This document shows, one piece after another, positions 1-9,739 of a DNA stretch of 64,000 bases. The position numbers were made by a program, and so were the translations under genes. Positions within the stretch are counted from its first letter, which is position 1. Each line of letters starts with the position of its first letter. Under the pieces are notes generated by a model, which saw only the letters and a program-made list of their open reading frames with translations, made no database searches and was not told where the DNA came from. Origin of the DNA: Streptomyces tanashiensis (GTDB taxonomy: Bacteria; Actinomycetota; Actinomycetes; Streptomycetales; Streptomycetaceae); NCBI RefSeq assembly GCF_014648895.1, contig NZ_BMRZ01000001.1:744001-808000 (forward strand), written 5' to 3'.

Positions 1-590
1 GGCACGGAGGGCTGGGCGGCGAAGACCAGGGTGTCGCGGCCGGCCTCGGGGGCGTGCGGGGCGCCGCCGAGGAAGGGCAGCGCGGCCTCGACGACCGAGT
101 CGGCGCCGGCGCCGACGCCCTCGTAGACGGCGCGGAAACGCTCGGCGTCGTGGCGGGAGTTGGCGAGGACCACGTCGGCTCCGTGACGGAGCAGGAGGCC
201 GTCGGTCAGCTTCTCGTAGACGACGCCGACGTAGCCGGTGACGATCACCGGGCGCCGCTCCAGGGCGAGGTCGGCCAGGCCCTGGAGGACGGCGCGGACG
301 GTGCCGCCGACCAGGGAGAGCACGAGGACGTCGTACCGCTCGCCGCGCTCCTCCGCGTCCCGTACCTCGCGCAGGAACTCCGCGCCCGTCACCTCGCGCG
401 GGGCGGTCGTGGACACCCCGGTCTCGGCGAGCTGGCGCGGGGTGGGCGTGGCCCGTCCGCGCAGGACGAAACCGGTGGGTTCGGCGGTGGCCGTGGTGAT
501 GCGGCGCGCGGTGAGAGCGCCCCATTTCCACCGGGTGTCGGAGTCGGCGAGTACGGCGACCCGTACCGCTTCTCTGGTACTTGCTGGCAC
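1..590 (-). CDS. DUF6716-like putative glycosyltransferase, C-terminus cut by window edge
   Basis: About 196 codons are visible, reading leftward and running off the window. The start is a GTG at 590 (VPASTREAVRVAVLADSDTRW); an earlier in-frame start is possible and no clear ribosome binding site is seen. Visible pieces include an N-terminal 'VAVLADSDTRWKWG' strand-loop and 'RPVIVTGYVGVVYEKLTDG', followed by 'ADVVLANSRHDAERF'. This pattern resembles the actinobacterial DUF6716 putative glycosyltransferases, which I recall sitting beside GT2 and polysialyltransferase-like genes in Streptomyces. It is divergent from the GT2 gene at 810. Inferred role: a transfer or regulatory step in synthesis of a surface or cell-wall glycopolymer. 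The family call is moderately secure; the reaction is unknown. Confidence 0.65.
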   Translation of the reverse strand, partial: MPASTREAVRVAVLADSDTRWKWGALTARRITTATAEPTGFVLRGRATPTPRQLAETGVSTTAPREVTGAEFLREVRDAEERGERYDVLVLSLVGGTVRAVLQGLADLALERRPVIVTGYVGVVYEKLTDGLLLRHGADVVLANSRHDAERFRAVYEGVGAGADSVVEAALPFLGGAPHAPEAGRDTLVFAAQPSV

Positions 591-809
591 GTCGAGGACG
601 CTAGAAGGGCATTCCGCTTTCCGGCCCAACTGGGCCACAACAAACGGTGAACAGAGCCTCTCCGCCTGTTGAAGTGGGTCGCTGTCCGGACATCCGGCGG
701 CTGATTTCCCCTGCGGGTAAAGGCGGTTAATCGGCCCGCCGCCTGGTGTTCACCGAAAAGCTGCCCGACGGTCGGTGGGAATGCCGGGGCGGCGCCTAGC
801 GTCGGCCGC

Positions 810-1835
810 GTGGTCAAGCTCTCCGTCGTCGTGCCGTTCTTCAACGTGCAGACATACGCCCCCGACACCCTCACGAGCCTGCGGGCCAACGCCCGCGAGG
901 ACTTCGAGTTCCTCCTTGTCGACGACTGCTCCTCCGACGGGACACCCGAGCTCCTCGAACGGGCCGCGCGCGAGATCCCGGGTGCCGTCCTGATCAGGCA
1001 CGAGCACAACGAGGGCCTCGCCACGGCCCGGAACACCGGCCTCGACGCCGCCCGCGGCGAGTACATCGCCTTCCTCGACGGGGACGACTGGCTCGCCCCC
1101 GGCTACTACGACCGGCTCGTCGCCGCCGCCGACGGGCTGCGCTGCGACTTCCTGCGCACCGACCACGTCACGGTCACCGGGCGCAACCGCGCGGTGCGCC
1201 GGGTGCCGGTCGCCCGGCGCGGCGAGGTGCTGCGTCCGCGGGACGCGATCCTGCCGGCGCACCGGACGACCTCGGTCGACTACCCGTACGCCTGGGCCGG
1301 GATCTACCACCGGCGGCTCCTGGACCGGGGTCTGCTGCACTTCCCGCACGGGCTGCGGACGGCCGAGGACCGGCCCTGGATCTGGAAACTCCACCGCGAG
1401 GCGGAATCGTTCGCCGCGATCGGTGAACTCGGTGTGTTCTATCGGCGCGGGGTGGCGACCTCGCTCACCCAGATCGGCGATGTCCGGCAATTGGATTTCA
1501 TTCGCGCATTCGACCAGGTGATCGAGGAAACGGCGAAGGACGCGGACGCGGATCTTCTTCTTCCCAAAGCCGTCCGCACGTATTGCGCGGTGATTTCCCA
1601 TCACATCGGCTCGATCGAACGGTTCGAGCCCGAGGTGGCGCGCCGGCTGAAGGCGATGAGCGCGGGCGCGCTGCGGCGGATGCCCCAGGGGGTCCTCGAC
1701 GAGGTGCTGACGGCGATGGGCGGGGACCGCGCGACGACGCTGCGACGACTGCGCAGGCGGCGCCCCGCACCACCGCCGGAGGCGCCGGTCCGCGAGGCGG
1801 GCGCGGGCGCGAAGTCGACGGAGGTGGCCGCGTGA
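810..1835 (+). CDS. Glycosyltransferase family 2
   Basis: 341 aa GT-A fold enzyme. The N-terminus has the beta-strand 'KLSVVVPFFN'. Acidic nucleotide-sugar/metal-binding motifs follow: 'VDDCSSDGTPELLE' (D38-D39) and 'FLDGDDWL' (D90-D93, the DXD-like motif). There is no signal peptide, so it should act in the cytoplasm at the membrane face. The GTG start at 810 has no Shine-Dalgarno but lies 7 nt after a TAGCGT -10-like hexamer (797-802), which suggests a leaderless mRNA. Its stop overlaps the next gene's GTG (GTGA, 1832-1835), so translation is probably coupled. Around 1480-1610 the codons are noticeably less GC-rich at position three than in the rest of the gene. The sugar donor and acceptor cannot be told from sequence. 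Confidence 0.9.
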   Translation: MVKLSVVVPFFNVQTYAPDTLTSLRANAREDFEFLLVDDCSSDGTPELLERAAREIPGAVLIRHEHNEGLATARNTGLDAARGEYIAFLDGDDWLAPGYYDRLVAAADGLRCDFLRTDHVTVTGRNRAVRRVPVARRGEVLRPRDAILPAHRTTSVDYPYAWAGIYHRRLLDRGLLHFPHGLRTAEDRPWIWKLHREAESFAAIGELGVFYRRGVATSLTQIGDVRQLDFIRAFDQVIEETAKDADADLLLPKAVRTYCAVISHHIGSIERFEPEVARRLKAMSAGALRRMPQGVLDEVLTAMGGDRATTLRRLRRRRPAPPPEAPVREAGAGAKSTEVAA

Positions 1836-3148
1836 GCGCCCGCCGCACCACCCAGATCTTCTGCGCCTCCACCCTCTACGGCGCCGTGACGCTCGCCGCC
1901 GCGCTCGACAGCGGCGCCTTCGCGCCGGCCGACCGCCGGATCCTCCTCGTCACCAACAACGCGGCCGTCCCGGAGACGACGCCCGCCCTCGACGAGGCCG
2001 AGGGCTTCGAGCGGCTGCGCGGCCGCTTCGACTCGGTCCTGTCGTGGAACGAGACGATCTCCCCGCTCCACCCGGCCGGCTGGACCCCGCGCGCGAGCGA
2101 TCTGCCGCTCCTCCAGCGCCATCTGCGCAAGCTCTGGGACCTCCGCGACGACCGCGTCGAGCTCGCCCTGGAATCGCTCCAGGTGACGCCCGCGCTCGCC
2201 ATCGCCCAGCTGCTTCCCGACGCGCCCGTCACGGTGTACGCGGACGGTCTGATGAGCTACGGCCCGACCCGCAACAAGATCGACCCGCTGATCGGCGGGC
2301 GGGTGGGCCGGCTGCTCCACCTGGACCTGGTCCCCGGGCTCGCGCCGCTGCTGCTCGCCGAGTTCGGTGCGGTGCCGGAGCCGGTGCCGACGGAGGCGTT
2401 CACGAAGGTCGTGGAGGAACTGGCGGGACCGCCCGCCGGGCCCGCCGAGGAGGGCCCTGCGCTGCTCCTCGGCCAGTACCTGGCCGCGCTGAACCTGCTG
2501 ACCCCCGCCGAGGAGGAGGAGCTGCACCTGCGGATGGTCCGGGGCGCGATCGCCCGCGGCCACCGGCGGCTCGTCTTCAAGCCGCACCCGACGGCCCCGG
2601 ACGCCTGGTCGCGGTCACTCGTGGAGGCGGCCGAGGAGCTCGGCGCCGCCCTCACCGTCGAGGACCGGCCGGTCCTCGCCGAGGTGCTCTACCGCGAGCT
2701 GCGGCCCGCGCTCGTCGTCGGCTGCTTCTCGACGGCGCTGCTCACGGCGGCGACCTTCTACGGGGTGCCGGTCGCCCGGGTCGGCACGCGGGCCCTCCTG
2801 GAGCGGCTCACCCCGTTCCAGAACAGCAACCGGATCCCGCTCACCGTGGTCGACGCGGTCGTCCCGCCCCTGGAGGCGGAGGGCGACGACACCGCGGTCG
2901 GGACGGAGGAGCTGAACGACCTGGTCGCGGCGGTCGGCTTCGCGATGCAGCCGAAGATCCGCCCGGAGCTGCGCGAGCCCGCAGTACGGCACCTCTCGGG
3001 CCCGCTCGCCGAGCGCACCCGGCACCACTTCACCCGGCGCCGTCTCACCGTCCTGAACCTGCCGGGCGGTCTGCCGATCCCCCGCCACCCCAAGGTCCGC
3101 CGCCTCGCCCGGCGGGCGCTGCGGCTGCGCAAGGCGCTGAAGAAGTAG
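1832..3148 (+). CDS. Alpha-2,8-polysialyltransferase family protein
   Basis: 438 aa from the GTG at 1832, which overlaps the GT2 stop by 4 nt. The N-terminus 'RRTTQIFCASTLYGAVTLAAALDSG' matches the start of POLYST-family (bacterial polysialyltransferase-like) proteins: 'Q-F-ASTLYGA..LA'. Further family-like blocks are 'VTVYADGLMSYGPTRNK', 'LLLGQYLAALNLL' and 'LVFKPHPTAPDAW' (the KPHP motif expected to contact the CMP-sugar). In Streptomyces such genes sit in clusters for sialic-acid-like or teichulosonic-acid-like wall polymers; that assignment here is inference from the GT2 neighbour and the divergent DUF6716 gene. It is the last gene of a two-gene operon, with a strong hairpin at 3167-3203 downstream. 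Confidence 0.85.
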   Translation: MSARRTTQIFCASTLYGAVTLAAALDSGAFAPADRRILLVTNNAAVPETTPALDEAEGFERLRGRFDSVLSWNETISPLHPAGWTPRASDLPLLQRHLRKLWDLRDDRVELALESLQVTPALAIAQLLPDAPVTVYADGLMSYGPTRNKIDPLIGGRVGRLLHLDLVPGLAPLLLAEFGAVPEPVPTEAFTKVVEELAGPPAGPAEEGPALLLGQYLAALNLLTPAEEEELHLRMVRGAIARGHRRLVFKPHPTAPDAWSRSLVEAAEELGAALTVEDRPVLAEVLYRELRPALVVGCFSTALLTAATFYGVPVARVGTRALLERLTPFQNSNRIPLTVVDAVVPPLEAEGDDTAVGTEELNDLVAAVGFAMQPKIRPELREPAVRHLSGPLAERTRHHFTRRRLTVLNLPGGLPIPRHPKVRRLARRALRLRKALKK

Positions 3149-3166
3149 GAACCGCCACCGAAGACG

Positions 3167-3203
3167 GCGGGCCCGGGAACCCGTGCGGGGGTCCCGGGCC
3201 CGC
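3167..3203. terminator. Bidirectional hairpin terminator
   Basis: Arms of about 11 bp (GCGGGCCCGGG / CCCGGGCCCGC) lie between the stop of the polysialyltransferase gene (3148) and the stop of the convergent MerR gene (3215). Both genes could end on it. There is no T-tract, as is usual in Streptomyces. Confidence 0.75.
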
Positions 3204-3214
3204 AGCGCGTGCGA

Positions 3215-4036
3215 TCAGGCGCGGACGATCGGCTCCTGGATCTCGGAGACCCAGCCGGCCGGGTCCTCCGGGCACTCCAGGTACAGCTCACGGGCGTAGC
3301 CGGCGGACCGGTAGCCGTTGGTGTCGATCCAGGAGGCCAGGGCCTGCACGGTCGGCAGGATCTCGTCCATGGAACCGCGGTGGACGATGGTGGCCGCCTC
3401 CTCGATACCGGGCAGGACGTGCACCTCGACGCCCTCCGCGACGGTGCCCTCGGGCACGGTCGTCGCCGCGTGCACGCGGACCGAACCGTCCCCCTTGCCC
3501 GCGTCCTCGTAGTACGCGACGGCCGGGCCGAAGCCGGTGACGCCCGCGCCCTCCAGACGGCCGCACAGCTCCTCGTACAGCGGACCGATGACCGGGGTGA
3601 TGTCCTCCGGTCCGTAACTCGCGGCGACCGCGCTCAGCTCGGCGACGCGGACGGCGGGGACCTTCTTGACGACGACGTCCTGTGTGGACATGCGTCCCTC
3701 ACTCTCGATGGCACGGAGCCTCGCACCGACCTGGGCGAGCCGGGCCCGCGCCGCCTCCAGGGCCGCTTCCAGCTCGGCCTGGCGCAGACGCAGCATCCCG
3801 CGCAGCTCCTCCGCGCCGAGCTCCTCCCCGAGGATCGCCCCCACCTGTTCGAGGGTGAAGCCGAGGTCCTTGAGCGCGATGACACGGTTGAGCAGGGCGA
3901 GCTGGTCCGCGGTGTAGAAGCGGTAGCCGCTGTGCGGGTCGACGTGGGCCGGGCGCAGCAGTCCGATGGCGTCGTAGTGGCGCAGCATCCGGACCGACAC
4001 CCGCCCGTGCCGGGCGAAGTCTCCGATGGTGAACAT
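3215..4036 (-). CDS. MerR-family regulator with GyrI-like effector-binding domain
   Basis: 273 aa. Residues 1-70 form a MerR winged helix-turn-helix ('FTIGDFARHGRVSVRMLRHYD', 'GYRFYTADQLALLNRV'). A long coiled-coil helix spans about 75-115, and a C-terminal GyrI/SOUL-like ligand-binding domain spans about 120-270 ('VVVKKVPAVRVAELSA', 'YYEDAG', 'VLPGIEEAATIVHRG'). This architecture is that of BmrR/TipAL-like drug- or lipophile-sensing activators. It has its own promoter with a 17-bp palindrome at 4056-4072, so autoregulation is likely. The LysE/LeuE exporter gene lies just upstream on the same strand and is a plausible target. The ligand is unknown. Confidence 0.9.
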   Translation of the reverse strand: MFTIGDFARHGRVSVRMLRHYDAIGLLRPAHVDPHSGYRFYTADQLALLNRVIALKDLGFTLEQVGAILGEELGAEELRGMLRLRQAELEAALEAARARLAQVGARLRAIESEGRMSTQDVVVKKVPAVRVAELSAVAASYGPEDITPVIGPLYEELCGRLEGAGVTGFGPAVAYYEDAGKGDGSVRVHAATTVPEGTVAEGVEVHVLPGIEEAATIVHRGSMDEILPTVQALASWIDTNGYRSAGYARELYLECPEDPAGWVSEIQEPIVRA

Positions 4037-4046
4037 GACGCCCCCT

Positions 4047-4077
4047 ACGGAACGGCCTCACACGGTGTGAGGGTCAA
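4047..4077 (-). promoter_or_regulatory. MerR-type promoter with palindromic operator
   Basis: Reading leftward, a TTGACC -35 (4077-4072) is followed by 19 nt and a weak TTCCGT -10 (4052-4047), just before the MerR ATG at 4036. The elongated 19-nt spacer holds a perfect odd palindrome, CCTCACAC-G-GTGTGAGG (4056-4072). An operator inside a stretched spacer is the hallmark of MerR-regulated promoters. Site assignment is inference from this geometry. Confidence 0.65.
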
Positions 4078-4088
4078 GCTTCTCCGGA

Positions 4089-4745
4089 TCAGGCGGCGCT
4101 GCTGAGCGAGAGCTTCGCCGCGAAGCCGAGGAAGAGGGCGCCGGCGGCGGAGGTGGCTCCCGCCGAGAGGCGCTTGCGGCGCCGGAACGCCTCGGCGAGC
4201 CGTGTGCCGCCGAATATCAGGGTCGTCAGGTAGAGGAAGCTGCCGAGCTGGAGCAGGGTGCCGAGGACCAGGAAGGACAGGGCCGGGTAGGCGTATCCGG
4301 GGTCGACGAACTGCACGAAGAAGGAGATCAGGAAGAGGATCGCCTTCGGGTTGAAGAGGCTGATGATCAGCGCCCGGCGGTACGGGTGCTCGGACGGTCC
4401 GGTGTCCGGCTCCGCGGCGGCCTCGGCGGCGGTCTCGTGCCGGGTGCGCCACATCGCCAGGGCGGCCCGCAGCATGCCGATCGCCATCCAGGTCAGATAG
4501 CCCGCGCCCGCGTACTTCACGATCGTGAAGAGGAGCGGGGTGGTCTGGAGCAGCGAGGCGGCGCCGAGCGCGGCGAGCGTCATCAGCACCGCGTCGCCGG
4601 TGAACACGCCGGCGGCGGCCTTGTATCCGGTCCGGGTGCCCTTGCGGGCGGCGACGGACAGCACGTACAGCGAGTTCGGCCCCGGCAGGAGGATGATGAG
4701 GACGAGCCCGGCGAGATAGGTCGGAAGATCGGTGACACCCAGCAT
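4089..4745 (-). CDS. LysE-family amino acid exporter, LeuE-like
   Basis: 218 aa from the ATG at 4745 ('MLGVTDLPTYLAG'); an in-frame ATG 30 nt earlier is less likely. The N-terminal signature 'LIILLPGPNSLYVLSVAARKG' is the LysE/RhtB GPN motif. About six hydrophobic segments are seen, and the C-terminal half contains 'ALIISLFNPKAILFLISFF', the conserved NPK..LF block. Length is close to E. coli LeuE (212 aa). Predicted role: proton-driven export of leucine or another amino acid across the membrane. It lies 52 nt upstream of the MerR gene on the same strand, though that gene has its own promoter in between. Confidence 0.85.
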   Translation of the reverse strand: MLGVTDLPTYLAGLVLIILLPGPNSLYVLSVAARKGTRTGYKAAAGVFTGDAVLMTLAALGAASLLQTTPLLFTIVKYAGAGYLTWMAIGMLRAALAMWRTRHETAAEAAAEPDTGPSEHPYRRALIISLFNPKAILFLISFFVQFVDPGYAYPALSFLVLGTLLQLGSFLYLTTLIFGGTRLAEAFRRRKRLSAGATSAAGALFLGFAAKLSLSSAA

Positions 4746-4806
4746 GAAGCGGAGTGTCGCACACCGGTACGACACTCCGCCGGGGGGTTTCGGTGGGCGG
4801 AATCTC

Positions 4807-6387
<1,581 letters not shown>

Positions 6388-6505
6388 GCCTGTGCCTCCC
6401 GACAGTCGTCTTCCTCACAGGATGCGCGGTTAGGGCCCCACGTGCGCAACCGCACGCGCGCGGGAAGCATCCCTACGTACACACGACACACTTCGGGGGA
6501 CAATC

Positions 6506-7375
6506 ATGAAGCGGTCTTCGGCCGTCATACGCAGAGTGGTTCTGGCAGCGGCGGCGGTGGCTCTCGCCGCCGGCTGTACGCCGGACGCGTCCGGTACGGG
6601 TACGGGCAGGCCGTCCGCCCCGGCATCGTCCTCGCCGGGGACCCCCGGCGCCACGCCGACCGACGCCCCCACCGCGGACGGCAAGCCGCCGTCCCCCTCC
6701 TCGACCTTCCCCACCGCCACGCCCTCCACCGGGGCGCCCTCGGCGAAGCCCCTCATGGGCGACGGCGACGAGAACGAGCAGGTGCGGGAGCTCCAGGCGC
6801 GGCTGCGGCAGCTCGACTTCTTCGACCGGGCCCCCACGGGCTTCTACGGGACGATGACCGCGGGCGCGGTCAAGAAGTTCCAGGCGCGCCGGGGGCTTCC
6901 CGAGACGGGTTCGGTCGACGAGACGACCTGGCGGCAGCTGCTCTCCGCGAGCCGGAAGCCGACCGCCGACGAGCTGAAGCCGTCGACCACGAACAAGCTG
7001 GACACCCCGGACGCGCGGTGCATGACCGGCCGGGTGATGTGCATCAGCAAGGAGAGCCGGACCCTCGCCTGGATGATCGACGGCAAGGTCGTCTCGTCGA
7101 TGGACGTCCGCTTCGGCTCGGAGAACACGCCGACCCGTGAGGGCCTCTTCACGGTCGAGTGGAAGGCGAAGGACTGGACGTCGACGATCTACCACACGCC
7201 CATGCCGTACGCGATGTTCTTCAGCCGGGGCCAGGCCGTTCACTACTCGGCGGACTTCGCGGCCCGCGGCTACGCCGGGGCCTCGCACGGCTGCGTCAAC
7301 GTCCGGGACCGGGCCAAGCTGTCGGCCCTCTTCGACCAGGTGAAGGTCGGCGACAAGGTCGTCGTCCACTGGTAG
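6506..7375 (+). CDS. L,D-transpeptidase lipoprotein with peptidoglycan-binding domain
   Basis: 289 aa. The N-terminal lipoprotein signal has 'LAAAAVALAAGC' with the lipid-accepting cysteine near residue 23. A Ser/Thr/Pro-rich linker (about 25-80) leads to a PG_binding_1 repeat (about 84-147, 'VRELQARLRQLDFF', 'GAVKKFQARRGLPE'). The C-terminal YkuD catalytic domain ends in 'ASHGCVNVRD' with His261 and Cys263 as catalytic residues. It is exported, lipid-anchored and expected to form or trim 3-3 (L,D) cross-links in peptidoglycan. Start: ATG at 6506 with a GGGGGA binding site 5 nt before. A strong terminator follows at 7392-7430. Confidence 0.92.
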   Translation: MKRSSAVIRRVVLAAAAVALAAGCTPDASGTGTGRPSAPASSSPGTPGATPTDAPTADGKPPSPSSTFPTATPSTGAPSAKPLMGDGDENEQVRELQARLRQLDFFDRAPTGFYGTMTAGAVKKFQARRGLPETGSVDETTWRQLLSASRKPTADELKPSTTNKLDTPDARCMTGRVMCISKESRTLAWMIDGKVVSSMDVRFGSENTPTREGLFTVEWKAKDWTSTIYHTPMPYAMFFSRGQAVHYSADFAARGYAGASHGCVNVRDRAKLSALFDQVKVGDKVVVHW

Positions 7376-7391
7376 GGACGGAAGAGAGAGG

Positions 7392-7430
7392 GGCGCGGGT
7401 GGGACCGGGGGAACGTGTCCCACCCGCGCC
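7392..7430. terminator. Strong hairpin terminator
   Basis: A 14-bp perfect stem (GGCGCGGGTGGGAC / GTCCCACCCGCGCC) with a 12-nt loop lies between the convergent L,D-transpeptidase and anti-sigma-like genes. Confidence 0.8.
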
Positions 7431-7525
7431 GGGTGCGCGGAGCCGTAGGTACGGGGGGAACCCCGGCTCTCTGCGCGGCCGATGACCAGTCGGCATTTCT
7501 TACTGCGCCGACGGGCCGAGAAGTG

Positions 7526-8635
7526 TTACACCCCGAGCGGAACGCGTGCCTCGGCAGTGATTCCGGCGGTGATCCCGGCGGGCGGCGCGGCGGTGATCCC
7601 GGCCTGGACCCGGGTGTCGGGAAGGACGACTCCGGCCCGGTCCCCGACGCCGCCGGCGGACCGCTCGGCGCCGTTCCCGCCGCGGGAACCGCCCTTGGAC
7701 CCCTCCTTCGAGCCACCCTTGCGGTCGCCGTCGGAGTCGTCCTTGCCGTCGCCCTTGGTGTCGTCCCCGGAATCGCCGTCCTTCTCGGGCGTGCCGGTGT
7801 CGCCGGACAGGATCCGGTCGCAGTAGCGGCGCAGGGTCTCGCCGTTGCGCAGGGTGTTCGTGAGCTGCTGCCGGCCGGTGGCGTCGAGCTTCCCCGTCCG
7901 GAACTCCCGGCAGGCCTTGAGGACCTTCTCGCGGAGGTCCGTGGAACCGGCGCCGTCCTTGCCGCCCGTCCCGCCGGTCGGCCTGCCCGGCTTCGGGGTG
8001 CCCGGCCCCGGGGTGACCGTGCCGCGCCCGTCCGGGACGCGGGGGGTCGGGGTGGTGGACCCGGAGTCGCCCGACGGGGACGCGCCGGGCGTGGGGTCGC
8101 CGCCGCCCGGTTCCGTCGGGGGTGCCTCGGGGTCCTGGCGTATGCCGGGCTCCTTCGAGACGAGGGGGTCCGCCGTCTCCCCCGCCGTGACCGAGCTGGC
8201 GGGCGCCGGGCCGACCAGCGGCAGCACGCCCGTACCGGCGGCGACGGCGACGCCGCCGACCGTGACGGCGGCGACCGCGGCGGCCAGTCCGTACCGTACG
8301 GAACGCGCCCAGCGGCGCGCCGGTGCGGTGGCCGGCGCGAGCCGCACCCGGCCCAGGTCGGCGGAGGCGGGCGCGGCGGGCGCGGCGGCCGTCGCCGCGG
8401 CGGCCGCGGCCCGCTCGGCGGTGGCCTTGCGGAAGGCGGCGAGCGCCGCCGCCTCTCCGGGAAGCTCGGCGTGGGCGGCCGGGGGTACGGCGGGGACACG
8501 GGCCGTGCCGAGGGCCTCGGCGAGGCGCTCGGCCTGGGCGCGCGCACGGTCGTCGACGGCCTCGACCGGCTCGCCGCGGAGCAGCCGCTCCGCGGCCTCC
8601 TGGTCGAGCCACTGGTACCGCTCGTCGGCCATCAC
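7526..8635 (-). CDS. Single-pass membrane protein, likely anti-sigma-like partner of the adjacent ECF sigma factor
   Basis: 369 aa. The N-terminal cytoplasmic part (about 1-105) is helical and charged, starting 'ADERYQWLDQEAAERLLRGE'. One transmembrane segment follows at about 112-140 ('YGLAAAVAAVTVGGVAVAAG'). The remainder, presumably outside the cell, is Pro/Gly/Asp-rich and low complexity apart from a short helical stretch 'LREKVLKACREFRTGKLD'. Its ATG overlaps the sigma factor stop (8632-8635, ATGA), so the two are co-translated. No recognised zinc-binding anti-sigma motif (HxxxCxxC) is visible, so the anti-sigma role is inferred from topology and coupling only. The low-complexity tail makes its end point the least certain part. 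Confidence 0.7.
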   Translation of the reverse strand: MMADERYQWLDQEAAERLLRGEPVEAVDDRARAQAERLAEALGTARVPAVPPAAHAELPGEAAALAAFRKATAERAAAAAATAAAPAAPASADLGRVRLAPATAPARRWARSVRYGLAAAVAAVTVGGVAVAAGTGVLPLVGPAPASSVTAGETADPLVSKEPGIRQDPEAPPTEPGGGDPTPGASPSGDSGSTTPTPRVPDGRGTVTPGPGTPKPGRPTGGTGGKDGAGSTDLREKVLKACREFRTGKLDATGRQQLTNTLRNGETLRRYCDRILSGDTGTPEKDGDSGDDTKGDGKDDSDGDRKGGSKEGSKGGSRGGNGAERSAGGVGDRAGVVLPDTRVQAGITAAPPAGITAGITAEARVPLGV

Positions 8636-9366
8636 ATGTCCTTCTGCGTACGCGGACGTGATTGCGTCACACCGCGGGGGGCCACGGAGCCCGGCGCGCG
8701 GCCGCGTTGCGGAGGGACACCGTCCAGCGGGACGACGGTCCCGTCGGTGCCGTCCGGCCCGTCCTGCCCGCCGTCCGCCCCGAGGAGTTCGGCGAGCTTC
8801 TTGAGACCCCGGTGTGCGGCGGTGCGCACGGCGCCGGGGCGTTTGCCCAGGGTGTCGGCGGCGCTCTTGGCGTCGAGGCCGACGACGACGCGCAGGACGA
8901 CGGCCTCGGCCTGGTCCTGCGGGAGCTGGGCGATCAGCTGCATGGTGTCGCCGGTGGCGAGGGCCTCCAGGGCCTCGCCGGCCGTGTCGGAGTCGGCGGG
9001 CTTGTCGGCGAGTTCGGTCTCGTCGGCGCCCACGGCGGGACGGCGGCCGCGCATCCGGATGTGGTCGAGGGCGCGGTTACGGGCGATCCGGGCCGCCCAG
9101 CCGCGGAACCGGTCCGCGTCCCCGTCGAAGCGGTCGAGGTCGCGGGTTATCTGGAGCCAGGACTCGGAGGCGACGTCCTCGGCGTCCGCGTCGCCGACCA
9201 GCGTGCGTATGTAGCCGAGCAGCCGCGGGTGCACGGCGCGATACACAGCACGGAAGGCGTCCTCGTCCCCGTCCTGCGCAGCGAGCACCGCGGTCGTCAG
9301 CTCCGCGTCGTCCCCCAGCACTCCCCAAACCCTGTTCGTCGGTGACGTGGTCGCGCCCCGCGTCAT
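8632..9366 (-). CDS. ECF-type RNA polymerase sigma factor
   Basis: 244 aa. Region 2 is visible at about 40-95 ('VHPRLLGYIRTLVGDADAEDVASE', 'RFRGWAARIARNRALDHIR') and region 4 at about 150-195 ('LPQDQAEAVVLRVVVGLDAK', 'PGAVRTAAHRGLKKL'). The C-terminal roughly 50 residues are a disordered Gly/Pro/Gln-rich tail not needed for the sigma fold. It is the first gene of a two-gene operon with the membrane protein downstream, a common ECF arrangement in which the partner holds the sigma factor at the membrane. The inducing signal is unknown. The ATG at 9366 lacks a strong binding site. Confidence 0.88.
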   Translation of the reverse strand: MTRGATTSPTNRVWGVLGDDAELTTAVLAAQDGDEDAFRAVYRAVHPRLLGYIRTLVGDADAEDVASESWLQITRDLDRFDGDADRFRGWAARIARNRALDHIRMRGRRPAVGADETELADKPADSDTAGEALEALATGDTMQLIAQLPQDQAEAVVLRVVVGLDAKSAADTLGKRPGAVRTAAHRGLKKLAELLGADGGQDGPDGTDGTVVPLDGVPPQRGRAPGSVAPRGVTQSRPRTQKDM

Positions 9367-9690
9367 CGCGGCTGGTCACCACCGCCACGCGGCCTCGCGC
9401 ACCTGCACGCTACGTCGTGTCGCGGCGTCGCGTCCACGCGGTCCGGGGTCTTTGTACAACTTGCAACCTTCGCGTGGCCCGCGAGGGTGTGACAGAAACC
9501 GCACCCCTGGCGCTGATAGGAGTACGGAGCCGTGCTGCGGCTCCGTGGACGACGACCGGGGCCTCTCCTGTGGGGGGTGGCGGCCCCGGTCGTCTCCCTT
9601 TTCCCCCTCCCGGCGCGCCTTCTCGCCTCTTCTCGCTTCTTCTCACTCTTTCGCGCGACCTCGCGTCTCCGGGTGGACTCCACCTTTCGA
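9367..9690. other. Divergent intergenic region with an orphan terminator-like hairpin
   Basis: More than 320 nt between the sigma factor start and the Clp-N operator, without a credible gene. It holds a perfect 13-bp stem (GACGACCGGGGCC at 9551-9563 / GGCCCCGGTCGTC at 9582-9594) followed on the + strand by CTCCCTTTTC. A smaller stem (ACGGAGCCG / CGGCTCCGT) lies just before it around 9525-9548. No annotated gene reads into this hairpin from either side, so it may end a short non-coding transcript or lie in the sigma factor leader. An open frame starting at about 9532 with an AGGAG upstream exists but has no protein-like composition. Confidence 0.45.
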
Positions 9691-9737
9691 GTGTCAACCG
9701 ACCGTTGACACTGGAGGGGTGTCAACCTAGGGTTGCC
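9691..9737 (+). promoter_or_regulatory. Promoter of the Clp-N gene overlaid by two inverted repeats
   Basis: Consensus -35 TTGACA (9705-9710), 17-nt spacer, -10 TAGGGT (9728-9733), then 6 nt to the ATG at 9740, so the transcript should be leaderless. A perfect palindrome with 8-bp arms, GTGTCAAC-N5-GTTGACAC (9691-9711), covers the -35. A second, imperfect one, GTCAACC...GGTTGCC (9721-9737), covers the -10. Two copies of the same dyad over the core promoter indicate repression, probably by the HTH-containing product itself (inference). Confidence 0.75.
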
Positions 9738-9739
9738 TC

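Noticed and set aside
9551..9594. Possible 6C RNA on the minus strand (loop with CCCCCC)
   Set aside because: 6C RNAs need two hairpins with C-runs; only one is present here.
9532..9707. Short open frame after AGGAG in the orphan hairpin region
   Set aside because: Composition is Leu/Arg/Pro noise and it spans the hairpin; no sign of coding.
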